From an uncultured Fluviicola sp. (lineage in GTDB: Bacteria > Bacteroidota > Bacteroidia > Flavobacteriales_D > Crocinitomicaceae), in contig CAJVYC010000022.1 of the NCBI GenBank assembly GCA_913009205.1, positions 1 to 41,882 of the forward strand: a stretch of 41,882 nt of DNA, written 5' to 3'. The notes under the pieces were generated by a model. The model did no database searches. It saw nothing but the letters and a program-made list of their open reading frames with translations, and had not been told where the DNA came from. Positions 1-9,902 of the stretch are shown in pieces. Position 1 is the stretch's first letter; each line of letters opens with the position of its first letter. The position numbers were made by a program, and so were the translations under genes.

Positions 1-387
1 TACATCTTTTCCGGTATAACCTATGCCCAGTGGGGTTGATCCGGCATGAACGTCATCTACGAAATGGTGCATTCTGGAAGAATCTGAAAGGGCAACAGGA
101 GGGGCATATTCAAAATAGTAGTCATCCAATGAACCATTTTTTACATGATCATCAATCCATCGAGGTGACGCAGTAATAAAAAGCCACGAACTTGAAGAGA
201 ACTTTATAGTAACTCCTTCTTTTTCTAGCAGAGAGATATTACTTGAGTTATTGGGCACGCAAAATACGGTTGGATCATCAGGGGCATTTTCTAAGAGTGT
301 ATTAAAGCCAAACTTCTGGCTAAAACTGAATCCTGTTAAACTTATAAATAGGAACGCAATAGAAAATCGAAGTAGAGTTGATGCCAT
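1..387 (-). CDS. S8 (subtilisin-like) serine peptidase, N-terminal part only
   Basis: Reading the minus strand from an ATG at 387 gives 129 codons that stay open to the window edge, so the gene continues to the left. The product starts with a signal peptide (MASTLLRFSIAFLFISLTG..., Ala/Ser-Gln cleavage region near residue 24). A propeptide-like region follows, and the fragment ends in GIGYTGKDV, the strand that in subtilases immediately precedes the catalytic Asp motif. The catalytic residues therefore lie outside the window. It is divergent from another subtilase at 507, with a 119-bp AT-rich gap holding both promoters. By analogy with the protease at 24489 it may carry a C-terminal T9SS signal, but that part is not visible. 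The family assignment rests on the short TGKDV match and the overall layout. Confidence 0.72.
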   Translation of the reverse strand, partial: MASTLLRFSIAFLFISLTGFSFSQKFGFNTLLENAPDDPTVFCVPNNSSNISLLEKEGVTIKFSSSSWLFITASPRWIDDHVKNGSLDDYYFEYAPPVALSDSSRMHHFVDDVHAGSTPLGIGYTGKDV

Positions 388-506
388 TTGTCAGTGTTTT
401 ATACCATATAGATGTAAATATAAACCGAAAGGTCAATTTTTGAAAGTAAATGATCAGATTAATTCTATTTTTACAAACCAATAAATTACTGTTTAAACTT
501 TAAAAC

Positions 507-2108
507 ATGAATAAAATCATTATCAGGTTGTCTCTGAGTGTTTTTGCACTTGTATTTACAACTGCAACTTATGCACAAGGAGAGTCAATTTCTAAAAAGG
601 CAAATCCCAAAGAAGAAACTGTTGAGAAAGACGTTCTTAACTGGTACAATGGTACTGGAACTGGAATGCAAACAGAGAAGGCATACGGAATGCTTAAGAA
701 AAGAACAACTAAAACTGTAATCGTTGCGATTGTAGATTCAGGAATGGACATTGAACACGCAGACCTTCAAGGTAAAATTTGGACAAACCCAAATGAAATA
801 GCTGGAAACGGAATTGATGATGACAAGAATGGATATATCGATGATATTCACGGATGGAATTTCTTAGGAAATGCAAACGGAGATAACGCTAACGATATTC
901 GTTTAGAAGTTACTCGTATCTATGCTGAATTAGATAAGAAATATGGTAAGAGTTCTGTAACAATTTATTCTGAGGAAAATCAAGTAGAATATGCTTTGTA
1001 TTTAGAGGTAAAAGAAAAGGTTGAATCAACACGTACCAAGAGCGCGAGGGCATTGGCTTACTATAAACAAATGATGGATAATGTTCCAGATGCTGAACAA
1101 TTAAGATATAAAGGAGCCGTTGATTATTTTGAAACTCAATTGAATATTCATTACAATCCTGATCATGATGGACGTTCTGTAATTGGAGATAATCCAAATG
1201 ATTTTACTGATAAGAGTTACGGAAACAATGACGTTGAAGGTCCTGATGCATTTCACGGAACTCATGTAGGAGGTATAGTTGGTGCAACTCGTGGAAACGG
1301 AATTGGTGGTGACGGTGTTGCTAACGATGTTCAATTAATGTCAGTTAGAGCGGTACCAAATGGAGATGAGTATGATAAAGATATTGCTTTGGCAATTCGT
1401 TATGCTGTTGATAACGGTGCATCTGTTATCAACATGTCTTTCGGCAAAGCTTATTCACCGCATGCTGAAGAAGTTTACGCTGCATTCAAGTATGCTGATT
1501 CTAAAGGTGTTTTATTAGTACATGCTGCTGGAAATGATGCTAAGGATATTGATGAGGAGCCTAACTTCCCGACTTCAATGTACGATTTTCAAGAAGCTAA
1601 ATTGGATCACTTTCTTACTATTGGAGCAAGTACTCGTTTCGGAAGTGAAGTACCAAACATTGACGTTCAAAAGAAATCAAAAGGAGATCCTGCGAAAATG
1701 GCAAAATTGAATATGAAGAATCAATTTGCTGGAAATGACTTAGCTGCTGGATTTTCTAACTACGGTATTACTGGAGTAGATGTATTTGCACCTGGGTTTG
1801 AGATTTATAATTCAGTTCCTCAAAGTGATTATGCTGCTATCGCAGGTACATCAATGGCTTGTCCAATGGTTGCCGGTTGTGCTGCTTTCTTGAAATCATA
1901 CTTCCCGAATATGACTATGAAAGAAATTAAAGATGTTTTATTAGAAACAGCTACAGTTTACACAGGTCAATCTGTTGTTAAGCCAGGTGGTGTTTCTCGT
2001 GACCCAAATAAAGAATCAGCGACTATGGATTTCGGAAACCTTTCAGTTACAGGTGGAGTGATCAACTTAGCTGCTGCAACAAAAGCTTGTTTGGCGAAAG
2101 AAAAATAA
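507..2108 (+). CDS. Secreted S8 family serine peptidase
   Basis: 533 aa subtilase. A signal peptide (about residues 1-23, ending TYA-Q) is followed by the catalytic domain. The triad is visible: Asp77 in VAIVDSGMD, His250 in FHGTHVGG and Ser449 in GTSMACPMVAG. The oxyanion Asn region is HAAGND. The Asp-His distance is about 170 residues, much longer than the 30-40 of classical subtilisins; the inserted segment is charged and helical (around residues 110-230). There is no C-terminal T9SS sorting domain: the protein stops about 80 residues after the Ser motif at LAKEK. It is therefore probably periplasmic or exported by another route, unlike the T9SS-tagged subtilase at 24489. It is followed by a good intrinsic terminator and looks monocistronic. 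Substrate unknown. Confidence 0.9.
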   Translation: MNKIIIRLSLSVFALVFTTATYAQGESISKKANPKEETVEKDVLNWYNGTGTGMQTEKAYGMLKKRTTKTVIVAIVDSGMDIEHADLQGKIWTNPNEIAGNGIDDDKNGYIDDIHGWNFLGNANGDNANDIRLEVTRIYAELDKKYGKSSVTIYSEENQVEYALYLEVKEKVESTRTKSARALAYYKQMMDNVPDAEQLRYKGAVDYFETQLNIHYNPDHDGRSVIGDNPNDFTDKSYGNNDVEGPDAFHGTHVGGIVGATRGNGIGGDGVANDVQLMSVRAVPNGDEYDKDIALAIRYAVDNGASVINMSFGKAYSPHAEEVYAAFKYADSKGVLLVHAAGNDAKDIDEEPNFPTSMYDFQEAKLDHFLTIGASTRFGSEVPNIDVQKKSKGDPAKMAKLNMKNQFAGNDLAAGFSNYGITGVDVFAPGFEIYNSVPQSDYAAIAGTSMACPMVAGCAAFLKSYFPNMTMKEIKDVLLETATVYTGQSVVKPGGVSRDPNKESATMDFGNLSVTGGVINLAAATKACLAKEK

Positions 2109-2128
2109 AAGAATAATTTATTAGATTT

Positions 2129-2162
2129 AAGGCCTTCTCATCATTGGAAGGCCTTTTTTTTT
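2129..2162 (+). terminator. Intrinsic terminator after the S8 peptidase
   Basis: Perfect 9-bp stem AAGGCCTTC / GAAGGCCTT with a 9-nt loop, followed by nine T. It ends 8 bp before the ATG of the next gene, so that gene needs its own promoter or depends on read-through. Confidence 0.88.
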
Positions 2163-2169
2163 GATTATT

Positions 2170-2631
2170 ATGAAACAAATCATTTTATTCTCGCTCCTCC
2201 TTTCAACACTGTCAGCGACGAGGCAAGACCCAAAGATTGAATTAGATGAATTCATGGATGATTGGCATGCGGCAGCTGGTCAAGCGAATTACGACGACTA
2301 TTTCGGGCCAATGGATGAATCCTTTGTCTTTTTAGGGACGGCGCCAGGTGAGCGTTGGAGCAAAGCGGATTTCTCTAAATTCAGTAAACCTTACTTTGAT
2401 GCGGGAAAAGCTTGGGATTTCAAAGCATCCAATAGAACATGGAACTTTTCGAAAAATAAGAAAATAGCTTGGTTCGATGAAGACCTAGATACTTGGATGG
2501 AGGGCTGTCGCGGAAGCGGAATCTTGCAAAAGAAAAAGGGTAATTGGGCTATAGTTTATTACAATTTAACCGTTCTTGTCGAAAATGAAAAGATCAAGGA
2601 GTTTATAGAATTGCGAAAAGAAGAGATTTAG
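2170..2631 (+). CDS. Small secreted NTF2-like (SnoaL/DUF4440-type) protein
   Basis: The ATG at 2170 is preferred over an in-frame TTG nine bases upstream that lies in the terminator T-run. This gives 153 aa. Residues 1-18 form a signal peptide (MKQIILFSLLLSTLSA). The mature part has the pattern of the NTF2-like cone fold used by SnoaL-type proteins: helix with DDWHAAAG, then FFG-like FGPMDESFVFLGTAPGE, then alternating strands ending in KKGNWAIVYYNLTV. Members range from enzymes to ligand-binding proteins, and nothing here fixes the activity. The leader is only a few bases beyond the upstream terminator, so transcription may come from within the upstream gene. The following gene is convergent. 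Confidence 0.75.
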   Translation: MKQIILFSLLLSTLSATRQDPKIELDEFMDDWHAAAGQANYDDYFGPMDESFVFLGTAPGERWSKADFSKFSKPYFDAGKAWDFKASNRTWNFSKNKKIAWFDEDLDTWMEGCRGSGILQKKKGNWAIVYYNLTVLVENEKIKEFIELRKEEI

Positions 2632-2676
2632 GAGAAGTAAGGTGATTTAATTCAAGGAACAAATACAAAAACTGAA

Positions 2677-4416
2677 TTAACGAACAAGTGTAATCCAACC
2701 GTGAATCTCCTGAATAGGTTCATTTTCAAAAAGTGCCTTAACAGAATAGAAGTAAGTCCCGTCAGAAACCGGAGTCCCATTTAATGATGTCCCATCCCAT
2801 GCAATACTAGAGTCGAATGATTTAAAAACCAACTCTCCCCAGCGATTTATAACATAAGCTTCTATAGGGACGTTACAATCTGTGGTAAAGTCGAGTAATT
2901 CATTTACTCCATCGCCGTTTGGAGTAAAAGTGTTTGATGATTTCAGCACGCATACTTCAGGCTCCGGAATTGGCTCGCCAGGAGGAAGAGGAGTATCATA
3001 TCCAAAACAAGCGTCAGAAAGTTTAGTCGTAAAAATATCTTTTCCTTTATTTATTATTTGTTGTGATCCTTCGAAAGTAATTGTGTCTTCAAAATAACCA
3101 ACGACATAGACATTACAATCATCATCAACATCAATTCCGTTTCCTCTGTCGTGTTGTGAAGATCCTCCTTGTTTTACCCATCTCCATACTCCTAAAGTAT
3201 CAATACCAGCAATAAAAACCTGGACACTGTCTCCATTTGAATCAATTTCATTCACACCGAAATTAGCTTCACTGCTGTATTGTCCTGTTACAAATATATT
3301 TCCGTTTAAATTAGCTGCTATTGAATTGGCACGATCACTTCCTTTCTTAGACCCTGCTTTATTTGCCCAGCTCCATGAGCCATCTTTCGATAGTTTTGCC
3401 ACAAAAATATCGCGTCCTCCAGGACCACCATAGTTGTCCAAAAACTGAGGTCCAAAGTAACAAATGTCTCGAAATTCGCCAGCAACATACATAAAACCAT
3501 CATGACCATCTACAATAGCATTTCCCCGATCTGATCTAACGCCTCCAGCTTGCACTGCCCATTGAAAAATTCCTGTAGAGGCGTATTTTATAACATATAT
3601 GTCAATTTCACCGTCGCTAGTAAGATTGATGCCCCCAAAGTTTTTTGTACCATTAAAGCCTCCTGTAACGTAGATGTTGTCTTCATCATCAACACCAATT
3701 CCATTGTCTCTGTGGTCTACAATTCCTTGAAAAGTTTGAACCCACTGCCAATTTCCGTCATTCGAAAGTTTAGCAACAAATGCTAAGGTATCTTCAGGTG
3801 CCATGTCAATCATAATTCCATCAAAAGTAGCAGGAGTGTTTATTGGACCAGAATTTGATAAGAAACCTGTAACGTAAATATTCCCTTGACTATCAGAAGC
3901 TAAATCAAGTCCATGATCGTCGTTGTAAGGAAATCCAAAATTTTCATCGACACCAGCATTTTTCATCCAAATCACATTTCCTCCAGTGTCTATTTTAGTG
4001 ACAAAAATCTGATCTGTATACGAGGTAGAATTATAAACAGTAAGAGGTCCGAATTCTAGGCCACCCCAGCAGGTGCCTGTTACATAGACATTTCCCATTG
4101 GATCAAGGCATAATCCAAGCCCACGATCGTCATAATAGTTAAGCCCATTTACAACCCAAAGATAGTTTCCATTGGGATCCATTTTCGCAACGAATACTTC
4201 TTTACTGCTATCATAAGAGTAACCCGTATTTAATGGACCAAAATCAGCTTCTTCGTTATAATAGCCTGTAATGAATGTATTGCCATCACCGTCAACTGCT
4301 ATCGTTGTTCCTTTATCAGATTTTAAACCACCTGCGGTTGAAATCCATTCAAAATTTTGAGCGAATAAAGAGGCACTTATGCAAAGATAAAAGAGTATGG
4401 TGCAATTACGAATCAT
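2677..4416 (-). CDS. SBBP-repeat beta-propeller protein with type B T9SS sorting domain
   Basis: 579 aa secreted protein. The signal peptide (about residues 1-19) ends at SLFAQ. Residues about 25-470 consist of repeated blade units with the pattern DxxGNxYVTGxF...FGP...DIFVAKLDxxGxWxW (SBBP repeats, seven-bladed-propeller type), about eight or nine copies. After a Pro-rich linker (PLPPGEPIPEPEV), residues about 485-579 match the gliding-motility/type B T9SS sorting domain: SNTFTPNGDGVNE, then VINRWGELVF, WDGTSLNG and VSDGTYFYSVKA. Such proteins are exported by T9SS and kept on or released from the cell surface. Ligand and role unknown. It is divergent from 4490. The coding sequence is intact and has no operon partner. 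Confidence 0.9.
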   Translation of the reverse strand: MIRNCTILFYLCISASLFAQNFEWISTAGGLKSDKGTTIAVDGDGNTFITGYYNEEADFGPLNTGYSYDSSKEVFVAKMDPNGNYLWVVNGLNYYDDRGLGLCLDPMGNVYVTGTCWGGLEFGPLTVYNSTSYTDQIFVTKIDTGGNVIWMKNAGVDENFGFPYNDDHGLDLASDSQGNIYVTGFLSNSGPINTPATFDGIMIDMAPEDTLAFVAKLSNDGNWQWVQTFQGIVDHRDNGIGVDDEDNIYVTGGFNGTKNFGGINLTSDGEIDIYVIKYASTGIFQWAVQAGGVRSDRGNAIVDGHDGFMYVAGEFRDICYFGPQFLDNYGGPGGRDIFVAKLSKDGSWSWANKAGSKKGSDRANSIAANLNGNIFVTGQYSSEANFGVNEIDSNGDSVQVFIAGIDTLGVWRWVKQGGSSQHDRGNGIDVDDDCNVYVVGYFEDTITFEGSQQIINKGKDIFTTKLSDACFGYDTPLPPGEPIPEPEVCVLKSSNTFTPNGDGVNELLDFTTDCNVPIEAYVINRWGELVFKSFDSSIAWDGTSLNGTPVSDGTYFYSVKALFENEPIQEIHGWITLVR

Positions 4417-4489
4417 GAAGTTGAGTTTGTTAGGAACTAAGACGTATAAAAATAGAAAAGGGTTGCATTAAATATATACTTTCACAATC

Positions 4490-4747
4490 ATGAAAGTAAC
4501 AATAGAAATAAGTAATTATCCCTTATCAGAAGATTACGAGCCAAAAATATTAGACTTTATTAACAGATGTCAAGCTCATGGAATGAGAACAAAAGTTAAT
4601 GCAACTGCTACTCATATTCAAGGTGATTATGAGACAGTTATGAATCTTGTTCAAGAAGAAGTTAAAACAAGCTTCGAGAAATACGGACAGATGATTTTTG
4701 TGCTTAAAGTTCTAAAAGGAGAGTTGGATTTGGACTTTAGTATTTGA
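4490..4747 (+). CDS. Thiamine-binding-type protein (MTH1187/YkoF-like)
   Basis: 85 aa, starting MKVTIEISNYPLSEDYEP. The length and order of elements (strand, helix with FINRCQAHGMRTKVNATATHIQGDYETVM, helix with QEEVKTSF, strand) match the ferredoxin-like small domain of the MTH1187/YkoF thiamine-binding group. Members bind thiamine or hydroxymethylpyrimidine in the cytoplasm; no enzymatic motif is expected. It stands alone, with a terminator just downstream, divergent from the SBBP gene. No thiamine biosynthesis gene or TPP riboswitch is seen nearby, so the ligand is inferred from family only. Confidence 0.68.
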   Translation: MKVTIEISNYPLSEDYEPKILDFINRCQAHGMRTKVNATATHIQGDYETVMNLVQEEVKTSFEKYGQMIFVLKVLKGELDLDFSI

Positions 4748-4767
4748 GAGCGACAATTTAACATTGT

Positions 4768-4809
4768 AAAAAAGCCTCCTGACAATTGCAAGGAGGCTTT
4801 ATTTTTTTT
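4768..4809. terminator. Bidirectional intrinsic terminator
   Basis: Perfect 10-bp stem AAAGCCTCCT / AGGAGGCTTT with a 10-nt loop. A run of six A lies on the left and eight T on the right, so it can serve both the gene at 4490 (plus) and yidC (minus), which converge here. Confidence 0.9.
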
Positions 4810-4821
4810 GAGATCAAGTCC

Positions 4822-6852
4822 CTATTTCTTCCCTGTATTCTTGCGTTGTTCGGCTTGCTTTTTCTGCATTTCCTCCAGTCGCACTTGAAATTTAGACTTT
4901 CCTTTTGACTTGCCTGACCCACCTTTAGCAGATGCTGCAGCTTTACGAGCAGCCATTTTTGATTTCAATTTTTCTTCATCAACGAAGAACTTCTTAATCA
5001 TTAACATTATTAAAATCGATGCCAATGTCGAGATGAAGTAATAATAACTTAATCCAGAAGAGTAGTTGTTGAAGAAGAAGATCATCATAATAGGGAAGAA
5101 GTACATGATCACTTTCATGTTTGGCATTCCCGGAGTAGACGGCGTCTGCATGTTACTACTGTTGATGTGCGTGTAGATCAACGTTGTTCCAGCCATCAAT
5201 AATGTAAATAAACTTACGTGACTTCCATAAAACCAGATGTCAACGGGTAAATCAAGAATAGAATCAAAAGAAGATAAATCTTCTGCCCACAAGAATGATT
5301 TTTGTCTCAGGTCAAATGTTGCCGGTAAGAAACGGAAGATGGCCAGTAGAATCGGCATCTGTATCAGCATGGGGACACAGCCCGATAGTGGACTGGCGCC
5401 GGATTCTCGATAGAGTGCCATTGTTTCCATTTGCTTTTTCATTGCATCATCCTTCTCTGGATACTTCTTAGCAAGCACTTCCATTTCAGGCTTCAAGATT
5501 CTCATCTTCGCCGAAGAAGTATACATTTTCCATTGAACGGGCATCAAAAGACCCTTGATAATCATTGTTAAAAACAAGATCACCAATCCCATACTCAAAC
5601 CTGTTGATTTAAGAATATTGAACAAAGGTTGAATTGCGTAAAGATTCATCCATCTGAAGATTCCCCATCCATAGTTCAATACGTTATCATACCCTGCATT
5701 GTAAGAATTTAAGGTGTTGTAGTCATTTGGTCCAAAATACCAGTTCATACTTACCGCAGCATCATCAACGTTGTTCAAGTCCAAGCTCAAAGAAGTTGAG
5801 AAGTCTTTCAGGTTCGTCCATTCTCTTTCATCGTCTTTGTCGTAGTTTTTCGTCTTAAATTTTGATCCAGATTTTCCAAAAGGTATTTTTGGCTGAATAA
5901 ATGAAGAGAAGTAGCTTTGTTTGAAACTCACCCATTCAACTTTGTCTTCAGCTTCTTCGTAATCATTGGTTGCTTCACTTAAGTAAGAAAATCCTTCTTC
6001 TTTGTAATTGAAACAAACAGTAGAAACTCTTCGTTGCTCACTGAACAAACGTTCTGTTTTTCTAAAGGCCGCTTTCCAGTTAAACATTACATTTTTAGGA
6101 GAAGCTTCACCGCCGAATCCACGAATTTTAATATCGTAGTCCAAATCGTAAGCATTTTCTTTTAATTGGTAAATGAACTGAATGTTTCTTTTGTCTTTTC
6201 CTTTGTATTCGAATACAATTCTTTTGTTTTGGATGTGCTCTTTAACACTAAACTCAAGGTATTCCGTATTTAGTTTTTTTCCGTTGATTGGAATTGTAAT
6301 TCCGTTAGAAGCATCACCATTTTGGAAAAGCTCCAAAGCGATATTCTTCTTTTTGTTAGTGTAGTTTTTATAGGACTCATGACCTGGTAAACGAACAGCA
6401 GCAACCATTCCACCTTTAATACTAAAATCTATTTCAAGTTTTTTAGTTTTAAGAGTGATTATACTGTCTTTAATTACCCTAATGACTTTTCTCGTCTCAG
6501 GCTTTTCAGGGTTTGTGTCAGAGTTAGATGAAACAACAGGGGTTTCAATACGCGTCATCATCGTATCTTGACCAGTTACTGTATCATTGTAAGAGTATAA
6601 ATAATCTTCATAGATTTGATCTCCTTGGCTATCAAGATTCGGAACCCAGTTCCCTTTGACCTCTTGCTTTTCTTCTTCTTGTTTATCGGCCTGTTTGTTC
6701 TTTTTCTGCTTTTTAGCTTCAGCAGCCTGCGCCGCGGCTTGCTCTTTCTTAGCTTCTGCTTTTATCTCCTCTTGAGAAGGTTGCTTTAAGTAAGTGAAAA
6801 CAGAGAGGATAATCCCGATTATAACGAGTCCGGTTATGGTATTTTTGTCCAT
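4822..6852 (-). CDS. yidC: Membrane protein insertase YidC
   Basis: 676 aa, full length for Bacteroidota YidC. An N-terminal membrane anchor (residues about 6-23) is followed by a Lys/Gln-rich linker, a large periplasmic beta-rich domain (about 110-385), and the conserved 60-kDa insertase core: FNILKSTGLSMGLVILFLTMIIKG, then VPMLIQMPILLAIFRFLP, then IMYFFPIMMIFFFNNYSSG. It ends in a basic tail (KGGSGKSKGKSKF...) typical of ribosome interaction. It inserts and folds inner-membrane proteins with or without SecYEG. It starts 4 bp after the pyrG stop and is almost certainly co-transcribed with it; this gene pair is commonly seen in Flavobacteriia. Transcription ends at the bidirectional terminator at 4768. 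Confidence 0.97.
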   Translation of the reverse strand: MDKNTITGLVIIGIILSVFTYLKQPSQEEIKAEAKKEQAAAQAAEAKKQKKNKQADKQEEEKQEVKGNWVPNLDSQGDQIYEDYLYSYNDTVTGQDTMMTRIETPVVSSNSDTNPEKPETRKVIRVIKDSIITLKTKKLEIDFSIKGGMVAAVRLPGHESYKNYTNKKKNIALELFQNGDASNGITIPINGKKLNTEYLEFSVKEHIQNKRIVFEYKGKDKRNIQFIYQLKENAYDLDYDIKIRGFGGEASPKNVMFNWKAAFRKTERLFSEQRRVSTVCFNYKEEGFSYLSEATNDYEEAEDKVEWVSFKQSYFSSFIQPKIPFGKSGSKFKTKNYDKDDEREWTNLKDFSTSLSLDLNNVDDAAVSMNWYFGPNDYNTLNSYNAGYDNVLNYGWGIFRWMNLYAIQPLFNILKSTGLSMGLVILFLTMIIKGLLMPVQWKMYTSSAKMRILKPEMEVLAKKYPEKDDAMKKQMETMALYRESGASPLSGCVPMLIQMPILLAIFRFLPATFDLRQKSFLWAEDLSSFDSILDLPVDIWFYGSHVSLFTLLMAGTTLIYTHINSSNMQTPSTPGMPNMKVIMYFFPIMMIFFFNNYSSGLSYYYFISTLASILIMLMIKKFFVDEEKLKSKMAARKAAASAKGGSGKSKGKSKFQVRLEEMQKKQAEQRKNTGKK

Positions 6853-6856
6853 TTTA

Positions 6857-8521
<1,665 letters not shown>

Positions 8522-8575
8522 GGAGATTCCTACTAGTTACCTCCCTAAAATGCGCATTATTTTTCACGGGGGACT

Positions 8576-8612
8576 AACATCTTTTAAAAATTGACTTTTT
8601 TTAAAAGATGTT
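8576..8612. repeat. 15-bp perfect inverted repeat upstream of pyrG
   Basis: AACATCTTTTAAAAA (8576-8590) and TTTTTAAAAGATGTT (8598-8612) with a 7-nt spacer. It lies in the 183-bp gap between divergent pyrG and the kelch gene, about 55 bp upstream of the pyrG minus-7 box. It is AT-rich and symmetric. It could be an operator or a weak bidirectional terminator; no gene ends here, which makes an operator the better guess. Confidence 0.6.
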
Positions 8613-8671
8613 TCGAGTCCATGCCGACTGCAAATGAAACAATAAATCGAATAAAATAGAGTTTAATAGCT

Positions 8672-9871
8672 ATGAAAATTATACTGCTGCTCTTCGTTTC
8701 AACACTGTCAATAAAGGCATTTTCCCAAAGTTGGAATCAAATTACTGATTTCCCTGGCCCATCTAGAGATGACGGAGTATCCTTTAGGATATACCCGAAT
8801 CAAACTATTTGTGGATCAGGAAGAGATGCAGGGTTTAATGTGACGTCTGATTTTTATGTATTTGATCTAGGTCAAGAAACATGGGACTCAAGAGCTTCAC
8901 TTCCAGATTCTTGTGTGAGGCAGTATGCGACATCTTTTTCTACTGGATTTAATGGTACCGGATTTGTTTTTGGGGGAGTTAATGGTGCAGGAGTCGAACT
9001 TAATGACCTTTGGCGATTTGGAGCTACTCCATGGGGGAGTGGTGGATGGATCAATTTTCAAAGTTTGCCTTCAGTTGGGAGAAGTGGAAGTTCAAGTTTT
9101 ATGATTGGCCCCTATAAAGCTTATATCATTGGAGGAAAAAATCAAAGTGTTACTACCGAAACTGAAGTTTGGGAATATGAAATAACTAATGATAGTTGGA
9201 CACAAAAGAATGACCTTCCTTTTTCTGGAATCTGGCGTGGAGTTTCTTTTGTAGACGATACCACAGGTTATATAGGCTTAGGAATTGATAGTGCTGGAGT
9301 CGCAAATAGTGATTTTTACCGTTATCTGCCGACTACAGATCAATGGGAGTTGATTCCACAATTATCTATGAGCGCTCGTTCCTATGTCAGTCATGCTCAA
9401 ATTGGAGATGGCGTTTATTTGTACGGTGGGGCAGATTCTTTGGGAAATTACCTCAATACTTTTGAGCGAATCAATTTACCAAGTCTAACAATCGACATTC
9501 TTACTCCTTTCCCTGCAGAAGCAAGAAAAGGAACAATGGCCTTCGCATCTAATGATGACTTATATATTACCACTGGAGTTACAGCGACAAATAGATTGAG
9601 TGAAACTTGGGTTGCTGCACATGTTATAGGATTAGACGATTTGGATGAAAGTTACATTCAAGTATTTCAAAGTGGGAATGAATTGGAAATCAAAACCGAT
9701 CAAGATATAAGAAGCATTGAAATCATTTCAATGGATGGGCGAACGGTGAAATCAAAAAGAAATGAGGCCAATAGAAGGATTAGTATCCGAGATGTTGAAT
9801 CTGGTGTTTACCTATGGCACATTTTAAGTGAAGGTGGAAGACGTTTTAGTGGAAGAATTTTCGTCAACTAA
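8672..9871 (+). CDS. Kelch-repeat beta-propeller protein with T9SS C-terminal domain
   Basis: 399 aa. The signal peptide (residues 1-18) ends at KAFSQ. Kelch-type blades show the usual GG...W.Y pattern: GFVFGGVNGAGVELNDLWRF, AYIIGGKNQ..TETEVWEYEI..DSW, TGYIGLGID, YLYGGAD. The last 75 residues (after VIGLDDLDE) have the layout of a type A sorting domain: IQVFQSGNELEIKTDQD, SIEIISMDGRTV, then SGVYLWHI. The usual FPNP motif is degenerate (VFQSGN), so this CTD is an atypical but recognisable copy. It is predicted to be exported by T9SS. Its ligand or enzyme role is unknown; the galactose-oxidase catalytic Tyr/Cys set was not recognised. Divergent from pyrG; no operon partner. Confidence 0.82.
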   Translation: MKIILLLFVSTLSIKAFSQSWNQITDFPGPSRDDGVSFRIYPNQTICGSGRDAGFNVTSDFYVFDLGQETWDSRASLPDSCVRQYATSFSTGFNGTGFVFGGVNGAGVELNDLWRFGATPWGSGGWINFQSLPSVGRSGSSSFMIGPYKAYIIGGKNQSVTTETEVWEYEITNDSWTQKNDLPFSGIWRGVSFVDDTTGYIGLGIDSAGVANSDFYRYLPTTDQWELIPQLSMSARSYVSHAQIGDGVYLYGGADSLGNYLNTFERINLPSLTIDILTPFPAEARKGTMAFASNDDLYITTGVTATNRLSETWVAAHVIGLDDLDESYIQVFQSGNELEIKTDQDIRSIEIISMDGRTVKSKRNEANRRISIRDVESGVYLWHILSEGGRRFSGRIFVN

Positions 9872-9902
9872 TAACTCATATTTCACAACGCATAATTGAA
9901 AA

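Noticed and set aside
251-484. Plus-strand ORF (77 aa) antisense to the partial subtilase
   Set aside because: It lies opposite a well-supported N-terminal subtilase frame and its promoter, has no recognisable features and starts at a TTG.
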